DNA from: JAEZAA01 sp964514485
Lineage (GTDB): Bacteria > Pseudomonadota > Gammaproteobacteria > Pseudomonadales > Oleiphilaceae
Length of the DNA: 64,000 bases
Assembly (NCBI GenBank): GCA_964514485.1
Contig: CAZEWG010000008.1
Location: 1 to 64,000 of the forward strand
Reading direction: 5' to 3'
The notes under the pieces are model-generated. The model made no database searches and was not told the origin of the DNA. It worked only from the letters and a program-made list of their open reading frames with translations. Position numbers and translations under genes: made by a program. This document shows, one piece after another, positions 41,591 to 51,154 of this stretch (position 1 is its first letter; each line of letters starts with the position of its first letter).

Positions 41591-42562
41591 GTGAACGACT
41601 ATTCCTGGCTGCCTAGTGCCGAGTTGCGGATGCTGCAGCGGCGGGCGGATTTTCTTGCCGCTATCCGGCAATTTTTTCGAGACAAGGGCGTACTGGAAGT
41701 GGATACGCCACTGCTGGCCAGCAGCACGGCGCTTGATCCCTATCTCGACAGCATTGAAGCCCACTATCACGAGGCGCCGGGCGTGGCGCCAAAAACCCTC
41801 TATCTGCAAACCTCGCCCGAATATGCCATGAAGCGCCTACTGGCGGCGGGCAGCGGTCCCATTTATCAATTGGGGCGTGCTTTTCGGGATGGCGAGCGAG
41901 GGCGGCGCCACAATCCAGAGTTCACCATGCTGGAATGGTATCGCCCGGGCTTTGACCTGGATCTGCTCATGTCGGAAGTGGCGGAGTTGGTGCAGGTGGT
42001 GGCGGAGGTGCCGGCGACGGAACGGCTGACCTACCGGGAGGCTTTTCTGCGCTATGCGGGAATGGACCCCTTTCTGGCCCCGTTGGATGATCTGCAGGCG
42101 CGGGCCGCGGAGCTGTCGGGGCTGCAGGTTGGCGACCTGAATCGGGATGAGCTGTTGGACATTATTCTGTCCCACCAGGTGGAACCCTGCCTGGGACAGG
42201 CGGGCGGCACTTTTGTGTATCACTATCCGCCCTCCCAGGCCGCTCTGGCACAAACCTGCCAAAGTGACGACATTGTGGTGGCGCAACGGTTTGAGCTTTA
42301 TGTGCGGGGAATCGAGCTGGCCAACGGTTATTTTGAGCTGACCGATGCCGAGGAGCAGGCTCGTCGCTTCGCCCAGGACAATCTCCACAGGGTGCAGTTG
42401 GGCAAACCGGAAATCCCTATCGATCAGCGTTTTATCGCCGCGTTGCGACAGGGAATGCCCTCTTGTGCGGGGGTGGCGTTGGGGGTGGATCGGTTGCTGA
42501 TGATTGCAGTTGGCGCGCAAAGTATTGATGACGTGATTCCGTTCCCCATTGATCGGGTGTGA
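41591..42562 (+). CDS. epmA: EF-P lysine lysyltransferase EpmA (GenX/PoxA)
   Basis: A 323-residue class II lysyl-tRNA synthetase-like protein without the anticodon-binding domain. YLQTSPEYAMKRLLAAG is motif 2 entry, FRDGERGRRHNPEFTMLEWYR is the catalytic motif 2 region (key residues Arg, Glu, Arg), and GVALGVDRLLMIAVG is motif 3. It activates (R)-beta-lysine with ATP and transfers it to Lys34 of EF-P. It lies 66 bp downstream of efp. Confidence 0.95.
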   Translation: MNDYSWLPSAELRMLQRRADFLAAIRQFFRDKGVLEVDTPLLASSTALDPYLDSIEAHYHEAPGVAPKTLYLQTSPEYAMKRLLAAGSGPIYQLGRAFRDGERGRRHNPEFTMLEWYRPGFDLDLLMSEVAELVQVVAEVPATERLTYREAFLRYAGMDPFLAPLDDLQARAAELSGLQVGDLNRDELLDIILSHQVEPCLGQAGGTFVYHYPPSQAALAQTCQSDDIVVAQRFELYVRGIELANGYFELTDAEEQARRFAQDNLHRVQLGKPEIPIDQRFIAALRQGMPSCAGVALGVDRLLMIAVGAQSIDDVIPFPIDRV

Positions 42563-42569
42563 ATCATCA

Positions 42570-42603
42570 CCGGTGCCCCTTCAGTCCGTGGTGGACCGAA
42601 GGG
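42570..42603. terminator. Imperfect hairpin between convergent epmA and psd
   Basis: GCCCCTTCAGTCC pairs with GGACCGAAGGGC with one G-U pair and one shift, 5-nt loop. No clear U-tract, so the call is weak. Confidence 0.35.
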
Positions 42604-42621
42604 CGCATCCGGCCTGGGTGT

Positions 42622-43515
42622 TTACAGTTTGGTGCCCAGCAGCTGGCCGAGTCTGACGCCGGCGCCGGCGGTCAACCCTTCGGCCCACTGCATCTTGCCT
42701 TTCGGGAACAACAGCACCACGGTGGAGCCCAGTTTGAAGCGACCCATTTCAGCACCTTGCTCCAGGCTTAGCGCGGGGGCCGTCTCGCCATAGTGAATGG
42801 TGGTGACCTGTTTGCGACGGGGCGCAACCTGGCCCGCCCAGACGGTTTCAATACTGGCCACGATCATCGCGCCCACCAAAACCATCGCCATCGGGCCTTG
42901 CTCGGTATCGAACAGGGCAACCACTCGCTCGTTGCGGGCAAACAGGTTGGGCACATTCTCGGCGGTCACCGGGTTGACCGAGAACAGATCACCCGGCACG
43001 TGGACCATGGCCTTCAGTTTGCCGGCCAGAGGCATGTGAATGCGGTGATAGTCCTTGGGCGACAGGTAGATGGTGGCGAACTCGCCATCCTCAAAGGGCG
43101 CGGCAAACTCTTGGTTGCCGCCCAGCAGGTCGACCAGATCGAAATGGTGGCCCTTGGCCTGAAAGATCCGGCCCTGACCGATGCTGCCCAACTGGCTGAT
43201 GGCGCCATCGACCGGGCAGGCGATTTCATTGGCGCCGGTGACAAAGGTGCGGGCGCCGGGTTTGAGCTCACGGGTGAAAAAGTCGTTGAAGCAGGCGTAG
43301 TCTTCCGCGTTTTCATGCAGGGCTTCGGCCATATTGACCTGATAGCGCTGGATGAACCACCGGATCAAGGCGTTCTTGATGGCGGGATGGCGAGTGTTGG
43401 CCAACAGCCCGACCGCACGGGAGATCAGGTGTTGTGGGGCCAGGTACTGGCTGATCACAAACAGGCGATCGAAGGCAGGAATGCTGCGTTTATTTTCGAG
43501 TTGTTCTGAAATCAT
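42622..43515 (-). CDS. psd: Phosphatidylserine decarboxylase
   Basis: A protein of 297 residues from the ATG at 43515, whose first bases overlap the stop of the rhodanese gene (ATGA). FNDFFTRELKPGAR, AISQLG and YLSPKDYHRIHMP are conserved blocks, and FKLGSTVVLLFP contains LGST, where self-cleavage at the Ser (about residue 264) makes the pyruvoyl cofactor. It converts phosphatidylserine to phosphatidylethanolamine at the inner membrane. The coupling with the rhodanese gene matches Pseudomonas order. Confidence 0.95.
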   Translation of the reverse strand: MISEQLENKRSIPAFDRLFVISQYLAPQHLISRAVGLLANTRHPAIKNALIRWFIQRYQVNMAEALHENAEDYACFNDFFTRELKPGARTFVTGANEIACPVDGAISQLGSIGQGRIFQAKGHHFDLVDLLGGNQEFAAPFEDGEFATIYLSPKDYHRIHMPLAGKLKAMVHVPGDLFSVNPVTAENVPNLFARNERVVALFDTEQGPMAMVLVGAMIVASIETVWAGQVAPRRKQVTTIHYGETAPALSLEQGAEMGRFKLGSTVVLLFPKGKMQWAEGLTAGAGVRLGQLLGTKL

Positions 43516-44342
43516 TCGATTGGCGTCTCTGGATGGTTGCCCCACTCAGACCAGGAGCCGGCATAGGCTTTCACTCGCGGATAGCCAAGATGCTTGGCGG
43601 CGAGATAGGTCAGGCCGGAACGGTGGTGGGTTTGGCAGTGGGTGATAATTTCTTTATCCGGCGTAATGCCGAGCTGGGTGAGCATGGTGCGTAACCTGTC
43701 GTCGGACTTCAGCCGATAGCCCCGTGCCGGGTCCATCAGTTGGGTCCACTCCAGATTGACGGCGCCCGGAATATGGCCGGCCCGACGGGCATTGACCTGA
43801 GTGCCGTGATATTCGCCCGGTGAGCGTGCATCCCAGATTGCCAGATCCTCGGCACCAATGCGCTCCAGGAGATAATCCAGGGAAGCGGTGGGCTGTTGGG
43901 TCAGGTTGGGCTGAAACGGAGTTTGCGGTTGGTTCGGGGCGGGCAACTCCCGGCTTAACGGGCGCTCTTCCTGGGCCCAGGCGATCAGGCCCCCATTGAG
44001 ATAGGAGCAGCGCTGAAAGCCGATGGAGTCCAGCAGCCAGAGCATGCGTCCCGCCCAGCCGCCGCCTTCGTCGTCATAGACTACCGCCCAGCTGTCATCA
44101 CCCAGTCCGAGTCGTTCCACCAGGTGCTGAAGCTGCGTGAGAGAGGGCAGCAGGCCCGGGGCTGGAGGTTGTCCCCATTGGGTTTCCGCCGGTGAAACAT
44201 GGATGGCGCCGGGCAGGTGGGCCGAGACATACTGATCAGGGCGGCACAGGTCGACCAAAACCAGGCGGGGATGTCCCAGCAAGGGCTCAAGCTCTGAGGG
44301 TTCCAGAATCAAAGGTAAGTCGTTCAGTTCAGGGGATGACAT
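43512..44342 (-). CDS. Rhodanese-type sulfurtransferase
   Basis: The 276-residue protein has two rhodanese domains. The second carries the active loop CQTHHRS with the catalytic Cys at about residue 236; the first lacks a Cys loop and is structural. VLVDLCRPDQYVSAHLPGA and IWDARSPGEYHG are the CH2A-like signatures. It transfers sulfur from thiosulfate or a mercapto-acid to a thiophilic acceptor. Its position next to psd corresponds to P. aeruginosa rhdA. Confidence 0.9.
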   Translation of the reverse strand: MSSPELNDLPLILEPSELEPLLGHPRLVLVDLCRPDQYVSAHLPGAIHVSPAETQWGQPPAPGLLPSLTQLQHLVERLGLGDDSWAVVYDDEGGGWAGRMLWLLDSIGFQRCSYLNGGLIAWAQEERPLSRELPAPNQPQTPFQPNLTQQPTASLDYLLERIGAEDLAIWDARSPGEYHGTQVNARRAGHIPGAVNLEWTQLMDPARGYRLKSDDRLRTMLTQLGITPDKEIITHCQTHHRSGLTYLAAKHLGYPRVKAYAGSWSEWGNHPETPIE

Positions 44343-44736
44343 GGTTGTTTTCCTGCCGGGTCCGGAAAGGGCGAATCATAGCAGATGCCGGTCACGGGCG
44401 GCCAGACGGCCGGGGCCAATCCCTCCTGGGGGCTGGACGCCGGGCCCTGGCGGGAGAATCTGTCTCATAAAGATTGAGAAATCGAAGAGAATCGACTTAA
44501 CTGTTAGCATTACCTGCATGGACACGGAGACCGGCGCGCTGCATCTCGGGCACCCGAGGGTGTTTCGCGTCGCTTCAGCCCGCCTTGCCTCTCAGCTACC
44601 CAGCTGTCCAGGCTTATTCGTTGGCAATCAGGACCTTCCAATCAGGCGCGGAACCCGGGGCGAAGGGGCTTCTTGGTTTCCAGTGGCCGCATGCGGGAAT
44701 GCTATCCATTATTGAGAGGCTGTAGAGCGCCAAGTT
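44343..44736. other. Non-coding region upstream of motA
   Basis: No gene or convincing promoter was found in 394 bp. A perfect inverted repeat CTCGGG / CCCGAG with a 2-nt loop lies at 44545-44558. No sigma-28-like element was recognised, which is a little unexpected for a flagellar stator operon. Confidence 0.4.
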
Positions 44737-45591
44737 ATGCTGTTTATCATTGGTATCATCCTGGTCACCGGTTCGGTTATTGGCGGTTATGTGCTGTCCC
44801 ATGGGCAGATTGCCGCGTTATGGCAACCCTACGAGATTCTGATCATTTGTGGCGCGGCCTTTGGGGCTTATGTGATCTCCAACCCGATGCATGTCCACAA
44901 GGCGGTGTTTGGGGCGTTGCCTCGGGTAATCGTCGGCGGGCGGTTTCGCAAGCCTCTGTATATGGATCTGCTCAGCCTACTCTATGCGCTGTTCGACAAA
45001 GCCCGTAAGTCGGGGGTGATGGCCATTGAGGCGGATGTGGATGAGCCTGAAAACAGCCCGATTTTCAGCAAGTACCCCGCGTTGATGCGGGAAACCACGC
45101 TGATTGAGTTTATTACCGACTATCTGAGAATCGTCAGCGCCGGCAACATGTCGCCCCACGAGCTGGAAGGCCTGATGGATCTGGAAATTGAAACCCGCAT
45201 CAAAGAACTGGAGGAGCCGTCCCATGCGGTTCAGCGGGTGGCGGATGCGTTGCCCGGATTCGGGATCGTGGCTGCGGTATTGGGGATTGTGATCACCATG
45301 AGCATGCTGGGCTCTGGTGACCAGACCGCAATTGGGGTTCACGTGGCGGCAGCGCTGGTGGGGACTTTTCTGGGTATTTTGCTGGCCTACGGCTTTGTGG
45401 GGCCCACCTCCTATGCCATGGCCCACCTGGCGGCCGAGGAAATCAAGGCGTACGAGTGTGTGAAGGTCAGTATCCTGGCCACCATGGGGGGATTGCCACC
45501 CCAACTGGCCGTGGAATTTGGGCGTAAGGTGTTGTTCGTCAATGACCGCCCCAACTTCCAGGAGCTCAACGATTTCGTGAAGTCCAACTAA
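44737..45591 (+). CDS. motA: Flagellar motor stator protein MotA
   Basis: A 284-residue membrane protein with four hydrophobic segments. LFIIGIILVTGSVIGGYVLS opens the protein, and VADALPGFGIVAAVLGIVITM carries the conserved Pro at the cytoplasmic face of the third segment. The large cytoplasmic loop between segments 2 and 3 holds the charged residues that touch FliG. With MotB it forms the proton channel. The motB gene follows after 21 bp. Confidence 0.95.
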   Translation: MLFIIGIILVTGSVIGGYVLSHGQIAALWQPYEILIICGAAFGAYVISNPMHVHKAVFGALPRVIVGGRFRKPLYMDLLSLLYALFDKARKSGVMAIEADVDEPENSPIFSKYPALMRETTLIEFITDYLRIVSAGNMSPHELEGLMDLEIETRIKELEEPSHAVQRVADALPGFGIVAAVLGIVITMSMLGSGDQTAIGVHVAAALVGTFLGILLAYGFVGPTSYAMAHLAAEEIKAYECVKVSILATMGGLPPQLAVEFGRKVLFVNDRPNFQELNDFVKSN

Positions 45592-45612
45592 GGCGCTGGG
45601 GGTTGTAGTCGC

Positions 45613-46551
45613 GTGGAAAGTCAGCGTCCCATCATTGTCAAACGGGTCAGGAAAGGCCGAGCGGGGCATAGCGGCGCCTGGAAAGTGGCCTTTGCGGACT
45701 TTGCGACAGCCATGATGGCGTTTTTCCTGGTGCTGTGGCTGATGGCGAGCGCAACACCCGAGCAAAAATTGGCGATCGAAGGTTATTTTCGGGACCCGGT
45801 CGGGTTTTCCGAGGGTGGTTCATCCAGCCCGATTGATCTGGGGGGCAGTCCTCAGGTTTCGATTTTGAACAGCTCCTCCGCCGCTCAAGCCACGGATAGC
45901 CTGACGCCGGATCAGGTGGAAGCCCTGGCCGAGCAGATGGAGTTGCAGAAAATGGAAATTCTGTTGCAGCAGTTGGCGCAACGGATCGATGAGAGTCCCA
46001 GGTTAAGGGAGTTCAAGGATCAACTGGTGCTGGATATCACCGACGAAGGCTTGCGGATTCAGATTGTCGACAAGTCCCAGCGCCCGATGTTTGATATCGG
46101 CAGCTCCAAGCTGAAGCCCTATTCAGAAGAGATCCTGTTTGAGCTGGTCGGCCCCCTGTCGAGCGTGCCCAATCGGATCAGCCTGTCCGGTCATACGGAT
46201 GCCATGCCCTATAGCGGCAGTGAAGAGGCCTATAGTAACTGGGAGCTGTCCGCGGATCGGGCCAATGCCGCCCGCCGGGCATTATTGGTGGGCGGGCTGC
46301 AACCAGAGCGGATCGCCCGGGTGGTGGGGTTGGCCTCCTCGGTTTTGTTTGACCAGAAAGACCCCTACCATCCGGTGAATCGCCGGATTTCCCTCATTGT
46401 GCTGAACAAGAAGACCGAGCTGGAAATGCGAGCGGCGGAAGCCGGAGCCGTGCCCTCGGGCAATGCTCCAGCAATACCGGATATCTCCAACAAGCTGAAT
46501 GAGGCGATCGAACGGATCCAGCCGGTGCATCCCCGCGAGCTGGTCTGGTAA
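45613..46551 (+). CDS. motB: Flagellar motor stator protein MotB
   Basis: A 312-residue protein starting at a GTG. One transmembrane segment near the N-terminus contains FADFATAMMAFFLVLWLM; its Asp (about residue 29) is the proton-carrying residue, and there is no sign of the sodium type PomB. The C-terminal half is an OmpA-like peptidoglycan-binding domain with LSGHTDAMPYSG and NWELSADRANAARR. It anchors the stator to the cell wall. The stop is four bases from the end of the convergent rsgA. Confidence 0.95.
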   Translation: MESQRPIIVKRVRKGRAGHSGAWKVAFADFATAMMAFFLVLWLMASATPEQKLAIEGYFRDPVGFSEGGSSSPIDLGGSPQVSILNSSSAAQATDSLTPDQVEALAEQMELQKMEILLQQLAQRIDESPRLREFKDQLVLDITDEGLRIQIVDKSQRPMFDIGSSKLKPYSEEILFELVGPLSSVPNRISLSGHTDAMPYSGSEEAYSNWELSADRANAARRALLVGGLQPERIARVVGLASSVLFDQKDPYHPVNRRISLIVLNKKTELEMRAAEAGAVPSGNAPAIPDISNKLNEAIERIQPVHPRELVW

Positions 46552-46555
46552 CCGG

Positions 46556-47605
46556 TCAGGATTCTCGCTCGTAGCGGGTGGGCTGCTCTTCCAGGGTTTG
46601 GCGGATCAGGAAGTAGCTGTCCAGTCGGCGCGGGTCGATCTTGCCGTCCTCCACGGCGGCCTTGAGGGCGCAGCCGGGTTCTTCCAGATGGCGGCAGTCC
46701 CGGAACTTACAATAGCCAAGATGGGGCCCGAACTCGATAAAACCCTGCTCCAACTGGTGGACATCAATATGCCAAAGCCCGAATTCACGCACCCCGGGGG
46801 AGTCGATCAGATCCCCGCCGGTGGGCATGTGGAACAGCCTGGCAGTGGTGGTGGTATGGGTGCCCTTGCGGGTGTGCTCTGACAACTCCTGAATGCGGAT
46901 CTCCTCGTCGGGCAACAGCATTTTCACCAACGACGATTTACCCACTCCCGACTGGCCAACCAGCACACTGGTGCGGCCCGCCAAAACCTCAAGCAGTTCG
47001 TCCAGCCCGTGCTGGGTGGCGGTCGAGGCCCGAATAACCGGGTAGCCCAGGGTCTGATACAGTGCCACCAGACCTTCAACGTGCGCCCGGTTCTGATCAT
47101 TGATCAGGTCGGTTTTGTTCAGTAGCAGAATCGGTGGAATCCCAACGGTTTCGGCGGCCACCAGGTAGCGGTCCAGCAGGTTCTGGTGAGGTTCCGGCTC
47201 CGCTGCGAACACCATGATGATGTGATCAATATTGGCGGCAATCGGTTTGAGCTGGCCAAAGTTGTCCGGGCGCGTCAGGCTGGTGCGGCGCTCCAGGCGG
47301 GCTTCAATGACCCCGGTGAGGTTGGCGCCGGCACGCCAGATCACCCGGTCTCCGGTGACCAGTGAATCAATGTTGGCGCGGGCGAAGCAGCGGTGCACCT
47401 TGCCCTGGTCCTCGCCTTCCAGAGCCTCGATATCCAACTGCTGGCCATAGTGGGCAATGACCAGCCCCAACTGTTCGCTGCTGAGTTCGCCGGCGTTGAG
47501 CTGGCGGCTGATGTCCCGTTCCCGTTTCTGGGCACGGGCGGTCCGTTCCTGTTGTATTTTTTCCACGCGCCAGCGCTGGCGTCGGTTGAGTTTGCGTTTT
47601 GACAT
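46556..47605 (-). CDS. rsgA: Small-ribosomal-subunit GTPase RsgA
   Basis: A 349-residue circularly permuted GTPase. An N-terminal OB domain is followed by G4 LLNKTDLI, then G1 VGQSGVGKSSLV and G3 DSPGVREFG, and a C-terminal zinc knuckle CKFRDCRHLEEPGC. The order G4-G1-G3 is diagnostic. RsgA assists late 30S maturation. It is divergent from orn, as in Pseudomonas and E. coli. Confidence 0.96.
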   Translation of the reverse strand: MSKRKLNRRQRWRVEKIQQERTARAQKRERDISRQLNAGELSSEQLGLVIAHYGQQLDIEALEGEDQGKVHRCFARANIDSLVTGDRVIWRAGANLTGVIEARLERRTSLTRPDNFGQLKPIAANIDHIIMVFAAEPEPHQNLLDRYLVAAETVGIPPILLLNKTDLINDQNRAHVEGLVALYQTLGYPVIRASTATQHGLDELLEVLAGRTSVLVGQSGVGKSSLVKMLLPDEEIRIQELSEHTRKGTHTTTTARLFHMPTGGDLIDSPGVREFGLWHIDVHQLEQGFIEFGPHLGYCKFRDCRHLEEPGCALKAAVEDGKIDPRRLDSYFLIRQTLEEQPTRYERES

Positions 47606-47778
47606 CGCCGAGATTCGTTAAGGGCTCTAGAAAGCCGGACTAATGGTTATGGCCACGAATGCGTGGGGCACAATTGCTTCGCAAAGGGCGCCGTCGAAAG
47701 TTCGCCCGTGGTATGATGGCGCTCATCTTCCGGTCGACGGCCGGTGTCCAAATTACCCTACATCATGAAGGAATCAGC

Positions 47779-48327
47779 ATGGTACGCCAAGACAATCTGA
47801 TCTGGATCGATCTGGAGATGACCGGGCTCGACCCGGAAGTCCATCGGATCATCGAGATCGCCACTATTGTAACGGACTCCCAGCTCAATGTGATTGAGGA
47901 AGGGCCGGTGATTGCGGTCCATCAGCCGGCACAGGTGCTGGCCCTGATGGATGAGTGGTGTGTACGCACCCATGGAGAGTCGGGACTGACCCAGCGGGTG
48001 AAGGACAGCCAAATTGATGAGCAGGAAGCGGAGCGGATGACGCTGGAGTTTTTACGGCGCCACGTGGAGCAGGGAGCCTCTCCCATGTGCGGTAACAGTA
48101 TTGGGCAGGATCGCCGCTTCCTGGTGCGCTACATGCCGGAGCTGGAAAACTACTTCCATTACCGGAATCTGGATGTGAGCACCCTGAAGGAGCTGGCTCG
48201 CCGCTGGCGTCCCGATGTGCTCAAGACCCTGGTCAAGCGTAATACCCACTTGGCGCTGGAAGATATCCAGGACTCCATCGCGGAGCTGCGCCACTATCGG
48301 GAGCATTTCCTGCGCCTGCAGCCCTAA
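47779..48327 (+). CDS. orn: Oligoribonuclease
   Basis: A 182-residue DEDDh 3'-5' exonuclease. WIDLEMTGLDP gives the first Asp-Glu pair, NSIGQDRRFL the next Asp, and ALEDIQDSIAEL the last. It degrades di- to short oligoribonucleotides, including pGpG from c-di-GMP breakdown, which ties it to the c-di-GMP proteins in this window. ATG 47779 with GAAGGA upstream is preferred over an in-frame upstream start. Confidence 0.96.
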   Translation: MVRQDNLIWIDLEMTGLDPEVHRIIEIATIVTDSQLNVIEEGPVIAVHQPAQVLALMDEWCVRTHGESGLTQRVKDSQIDEQEAERMTLEFLRRHVEQGASPMCGNSIGQDRRFLVRYMPELENYFHYRNLDVSTLKELARRWRPDVLKTLVKRNTHLALEDIQDSIAELRHYREHFLRLQP

Positions 48328-48359
48328 CGGGCGTTGCGGGGGGGGCTTGGACGTGGGGG

Positions 48360-49448
48360 CTAGGTCTTGGGCTTGGGGTGTTGCGCCAACGCCCAGGCGA
48401 CATGCTCTCGCACCAGTGGGGATGGGTGGTCGGCGCGCTGTTGCAGGGCATTGATCACGGCCTCACTGGTTGGCGCATTACCCAGTCCGACCGCTAGATT
48501 GCGCAGCCAGCCTTCATAGCCGGTACGACGGATGGCGGAACCTTCCGTCCGCTTGAGAAACTCTTCTTCAGACCACAGGAACAGATCCGCCAGTTGACTG
48601 CTATCCAGTCGGTGTCGCGGGGCGAAGTCCGGCTCCCGGGTGAATCGGGAAAAACGGTTCCAGGGGCAGATCAGCTGGCAGTCGTCGCAACCGAACACCC
48701 GGTTGCCCATCAGTGGGCGCAGTTCTTCCGGAATCGCCCCTTTGAGCTCAATGGTGAGATAGGAAATGCAGCGTCGGGCATCCAGCACCCCGGGCTCCAC
48801 AAAGGCCTGGGTGGGGCAGATGTCCAGGCAGGCCCGGCAACTGCCACAGTGATGCTTGGTAAAGGGCGGGTCCAGAGGCAGAGGGAGGTCGGTGTAGACT
48901 TCGGCCAAAAAGAAATAAGACCCTGCCTTGGGGTTGATCAGCATGGTGTTCTTGCCGATCCAGCCCAGTCCGGCCTGCTGGGCCAGGGCGCGTTCCAGCA
49001 CCGGGGCGCTGTCGGTGAAGACGCGGAACTGGTGGCCGGGCAGCTGGGTTTCGATGCGTTCCACCAGTTGCGTCAGCCGCTTGCGAATCAGCTTGTGATA
49101 GTCCCGGCCCAGGGTATAGCGGGAGATATAGGCGTCTTGCGGGTTGTCGAGCACGGCCTGGGCGGGTGTGGTGTCCGGATAGTAGTCCATGCGCAGGGAA
49201 ATCACCCGTAAGGTGCCTTCCACCAGCTCCGCCGGCCGGCTACGCTTGCTGCCGTGGCGGGCCATGTAATCCATTTCGCCATGGTAGCCTCGGGCCAGCC
49301 AGTCATTCAGGCGGCGTTCGTGGTCTCCCAGATTCACCCCGGTAATACCGGCCTGCTGAAAGCCCAATTCTTCGGCCCAGCGCTTAATGCTTTGGGCAAG
49401 ATCCTGAAGATCCACGTTTTCCGGGGTGTGTAAAGGTTTTGAAATCAT
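48360..49448 (-). CDS. queG: Epoxyqueuosine reductase
   Basis: A 362-residue cobalamin and iron-sulfur enzyme. Two cluster motifs, CGSCRACLDICP and CDDCQLICPWN, are intact, and the N-terminal domain contains GWIGKNTMLINP. The C-terminal HEAT-like helices (SPLVREHVAWALAQH) help bind tRNA. It reduces epoxyqueuosine to queuosine in tRNA. ATG 49448 gives the usual length; a longer open frame extends upstream without support. It is divergent from nnrDE. Confidence 0.95.
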   Translation of the reverse strand: MISKPLHTPENVDLQDLAQSIKRWAEELGFQQAGITGVNLGDHERRLNDWLARGYHGEMDYMARHGSKRSRPAELVEGTLRVISLRMDYYPDTTPAQAVLDNPQDAYISRYTLGRDYHKLIRKRLTQLVERIETQLPGHQFRVFTDSAPVLERALAQQAGLGWIGKNTMLINPKAGSYFFLAEVYTDLPLPLDPPFTKHHCGSCRACLDICPTQAFVEPGVLDARRCISYLTIELKGAIPEELRPLMGNRVFGCDDCQLICPWNRFSRFTREPDFAPRHRLDSSQLADLFLWSEEEFLKRTEGSAIRRTGYEGWLRNLAVGLGNAPTSEAVINALQQRADHPSPLVREHVAWALAQHPKPKT

Positions 49449-49611
49449 ACGACCGCATCCGTTAGATGGGAGTATTTTGCCACAGCTGGTGTGGCCCGGG
49501 TTAAAAACCGACAGGTTGTCTGGGAAATGGAGCTGTGGGAAACTTCCACCCAAGCAGGCTGGCATCGACAAATGATGTTTACCTCAAGCTTCTCCCGGAG
49601 CGGCGCTCGCT

Positions 49612-51141
49612 ATGACTGATTCTCTTCCTATGCGGCTCTATCGAGCCGATCAGGTCCGGCAACTGGACCGTCTTGCCATTGATGCCATGGGTGTTTCCGG
49701 TTTTGAACTGATGATGCGTGCCGGTCGTTCCGCCTTTCGTCATCTTTTGAGCCGCTGGCCCCGAGTTGGTTCCCTGACCCTGTTTTGCGGGGGCGGCAAC
49801 AATGGCGGGGATGGCTATGTGATCGCGGGGCTGGCTAAAAAACGCGGGCTCAACGTTCGGCTTTATTGGCTGGCTGCCCCGGAGACACTGCAAGGGGAAG
49901 CGGCCCAGGCGCGGGATTGGGCCGTGGCTCAGGGAGTGACCTTTCAGCCCTGGACCCCTGATTGTGTCATCGAAGCCGATGTGCTGGTGGATGCGCTATT
50001 GGGAACCGGGCTGAACAGCCCGGTGCGTGGCCTGTACGGCGATGCGATCAAGGCCATCAACGCCACTGGGCTACCAGTGGTGGCGGTCGATGTCCCCTCC
50101 GGCCTGTCCGCTGATACGGGCATGCCGTTGGATTGTGCCGTTGATGCGGAACTCACTGTCACTTTTATCGGTCTTAAGCAGGGCTTGTTGACCGGAGCCG
50201 GTCCTGACCATGTAGGTCAGCTGGTGTTTGATGATCTTGGCGTGCCCGCCGAGGTTTATGACGCCGTTCCACATCTTTGCCGGCGAGTGGACTGGTATCA
50301 GGTGTCCGGCCTGATTGAGCCCCGCCGTCCTTGTGCCCATAAAGGGCAGTTTGGGCGGTTGCTGATTGTTGGCGGTGACGAGGGGATGGGAGGCGCCGTG
50401 GTGATGGCGGCGGAGGCGGCGGCCAGAAGCGGAGCCGGATTGATTTCGGTGGCGACTCGCTCCAACCATGTGCCGGCGATTTTAATGCGTTGCCCGGAAG
50501 TCATGGCCCGCTCGGTACGGTCCCGTCATGATTTGCTGCCGATGCTGGAACGGGCCGATGCGGTGGTGATCGGCCCGGGGCTGGGCACGGCTGCCTGGTC
50601 GCAGCAACTGCTTCAGGTGGTGCTGGAATCCGACAAGCCGCTGGTGCTGGATGCCGATGCCTTGAACCTGATCGCCGCGCAGGGCCTGGCGGCGGATCTT
50701 CGGGGGCGGGAGTGTGTGATGACGCCCCATCCGGGAGAAGCCGCTCGACTGTTAGGGTGCTCGGTGGCGGAGGTTCAGGCGGATCGTTTTGCCGCGCTGG
50801 CGCAATTGCAACAGCGTTACGGTGGCGTTGTGTTGTTAAAAGGTGCCGGTACCCTGATTGGGGGCGGCATCAATGAATCGCTGTCAGCTCTGGCGAATGT
50901 CGGTAACCCCGGCATGGCGACGGGAGGCATGGGGGATGTGCTGAGCGGCATCCTCGGTAGCTTTTTGGCACAGGGATATTCCGGGCGTCAGGCGACGGAG
51001 TTGGCCGCCTGTCTGCATGGGGAGGCAGCGCAAGTCGCAGCCCGGAGCCAGGGATATGTCAGCCTGCTGCCAACCGATGTGGTGGCCGCGCTGCCGAGCC
51101 TGCTAAGAGGGCGTGATTTGATGGGCGGTTTTGAGAAGTAA
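49612..51141 (+). CDS. nnr: Bifunctional NAD(P)HX epimerase/dehydratase
   Basis: A 509-residue fusion. The N-terminal YjeF domain (about residues 10-215) has FCGGGNNGGDGYVIAG for NAD(P)HX epimerisation, and the C-terminal ribokinase-like domain has GAGLISVATR, GPGLG and NPGMATGGMGDVLSG for ADP-dependent dehydration. It repairs damaged NADH and NADPH hydrates. It begins the forward run that continues with tsaE. Confidence 0.95.
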   Translation: MTDSLPMRLYRADQVRQLDRLAIDAMGVSGFELMMRAGRSAFRHLLSRWPRVGSLTLFCGGGNNGGDGYVIAGLAKKRGLNVRLYWLAAPETLQGEAAQARDWAVAQGVTFQPWTPDCVIEADVLVDALLGTGLNSPVRGLYGDAIKAINATGLPVVAVDVPSGLSADTGMPLDCAVDAELTVTFIGLKQGLLTGAGPDHVGQLVFDDLGVPAEVYDAVPHLCRRVDWYQVSGLIEPRRPCAHKGQFGRLLIVGGDEGMGGAVVMAAEAAARSGAGLISVATRSNHVPAILMRCPEVMARSVRSRHDLLPMLERADAVVIGPGLGTAAWSQQLLQVVLESDKPLVLDADALNLIAAQGLAADLRGRECVMTPHPGEAARLLGCSVAEVQADRFAALAQLQQRYGGVVLLKGAGTLIGGGINESLSALANVGNPGMATGGMGDVLSGILGSFLAQGYSGRQATELAACLHGEAAQVAARSQGYVSLLPTDVVAALPSLLRGRDLMGGFEK

Positions 51142-51154
51142 CAAGGTAATCCGC

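Noticed and set aside
44343..44736. tRNA or small RNA gene upstream of motA
   Set aside because: No cloverleaf, no terminator and no conserved RNA element could be seen; only a short inverted repeat.
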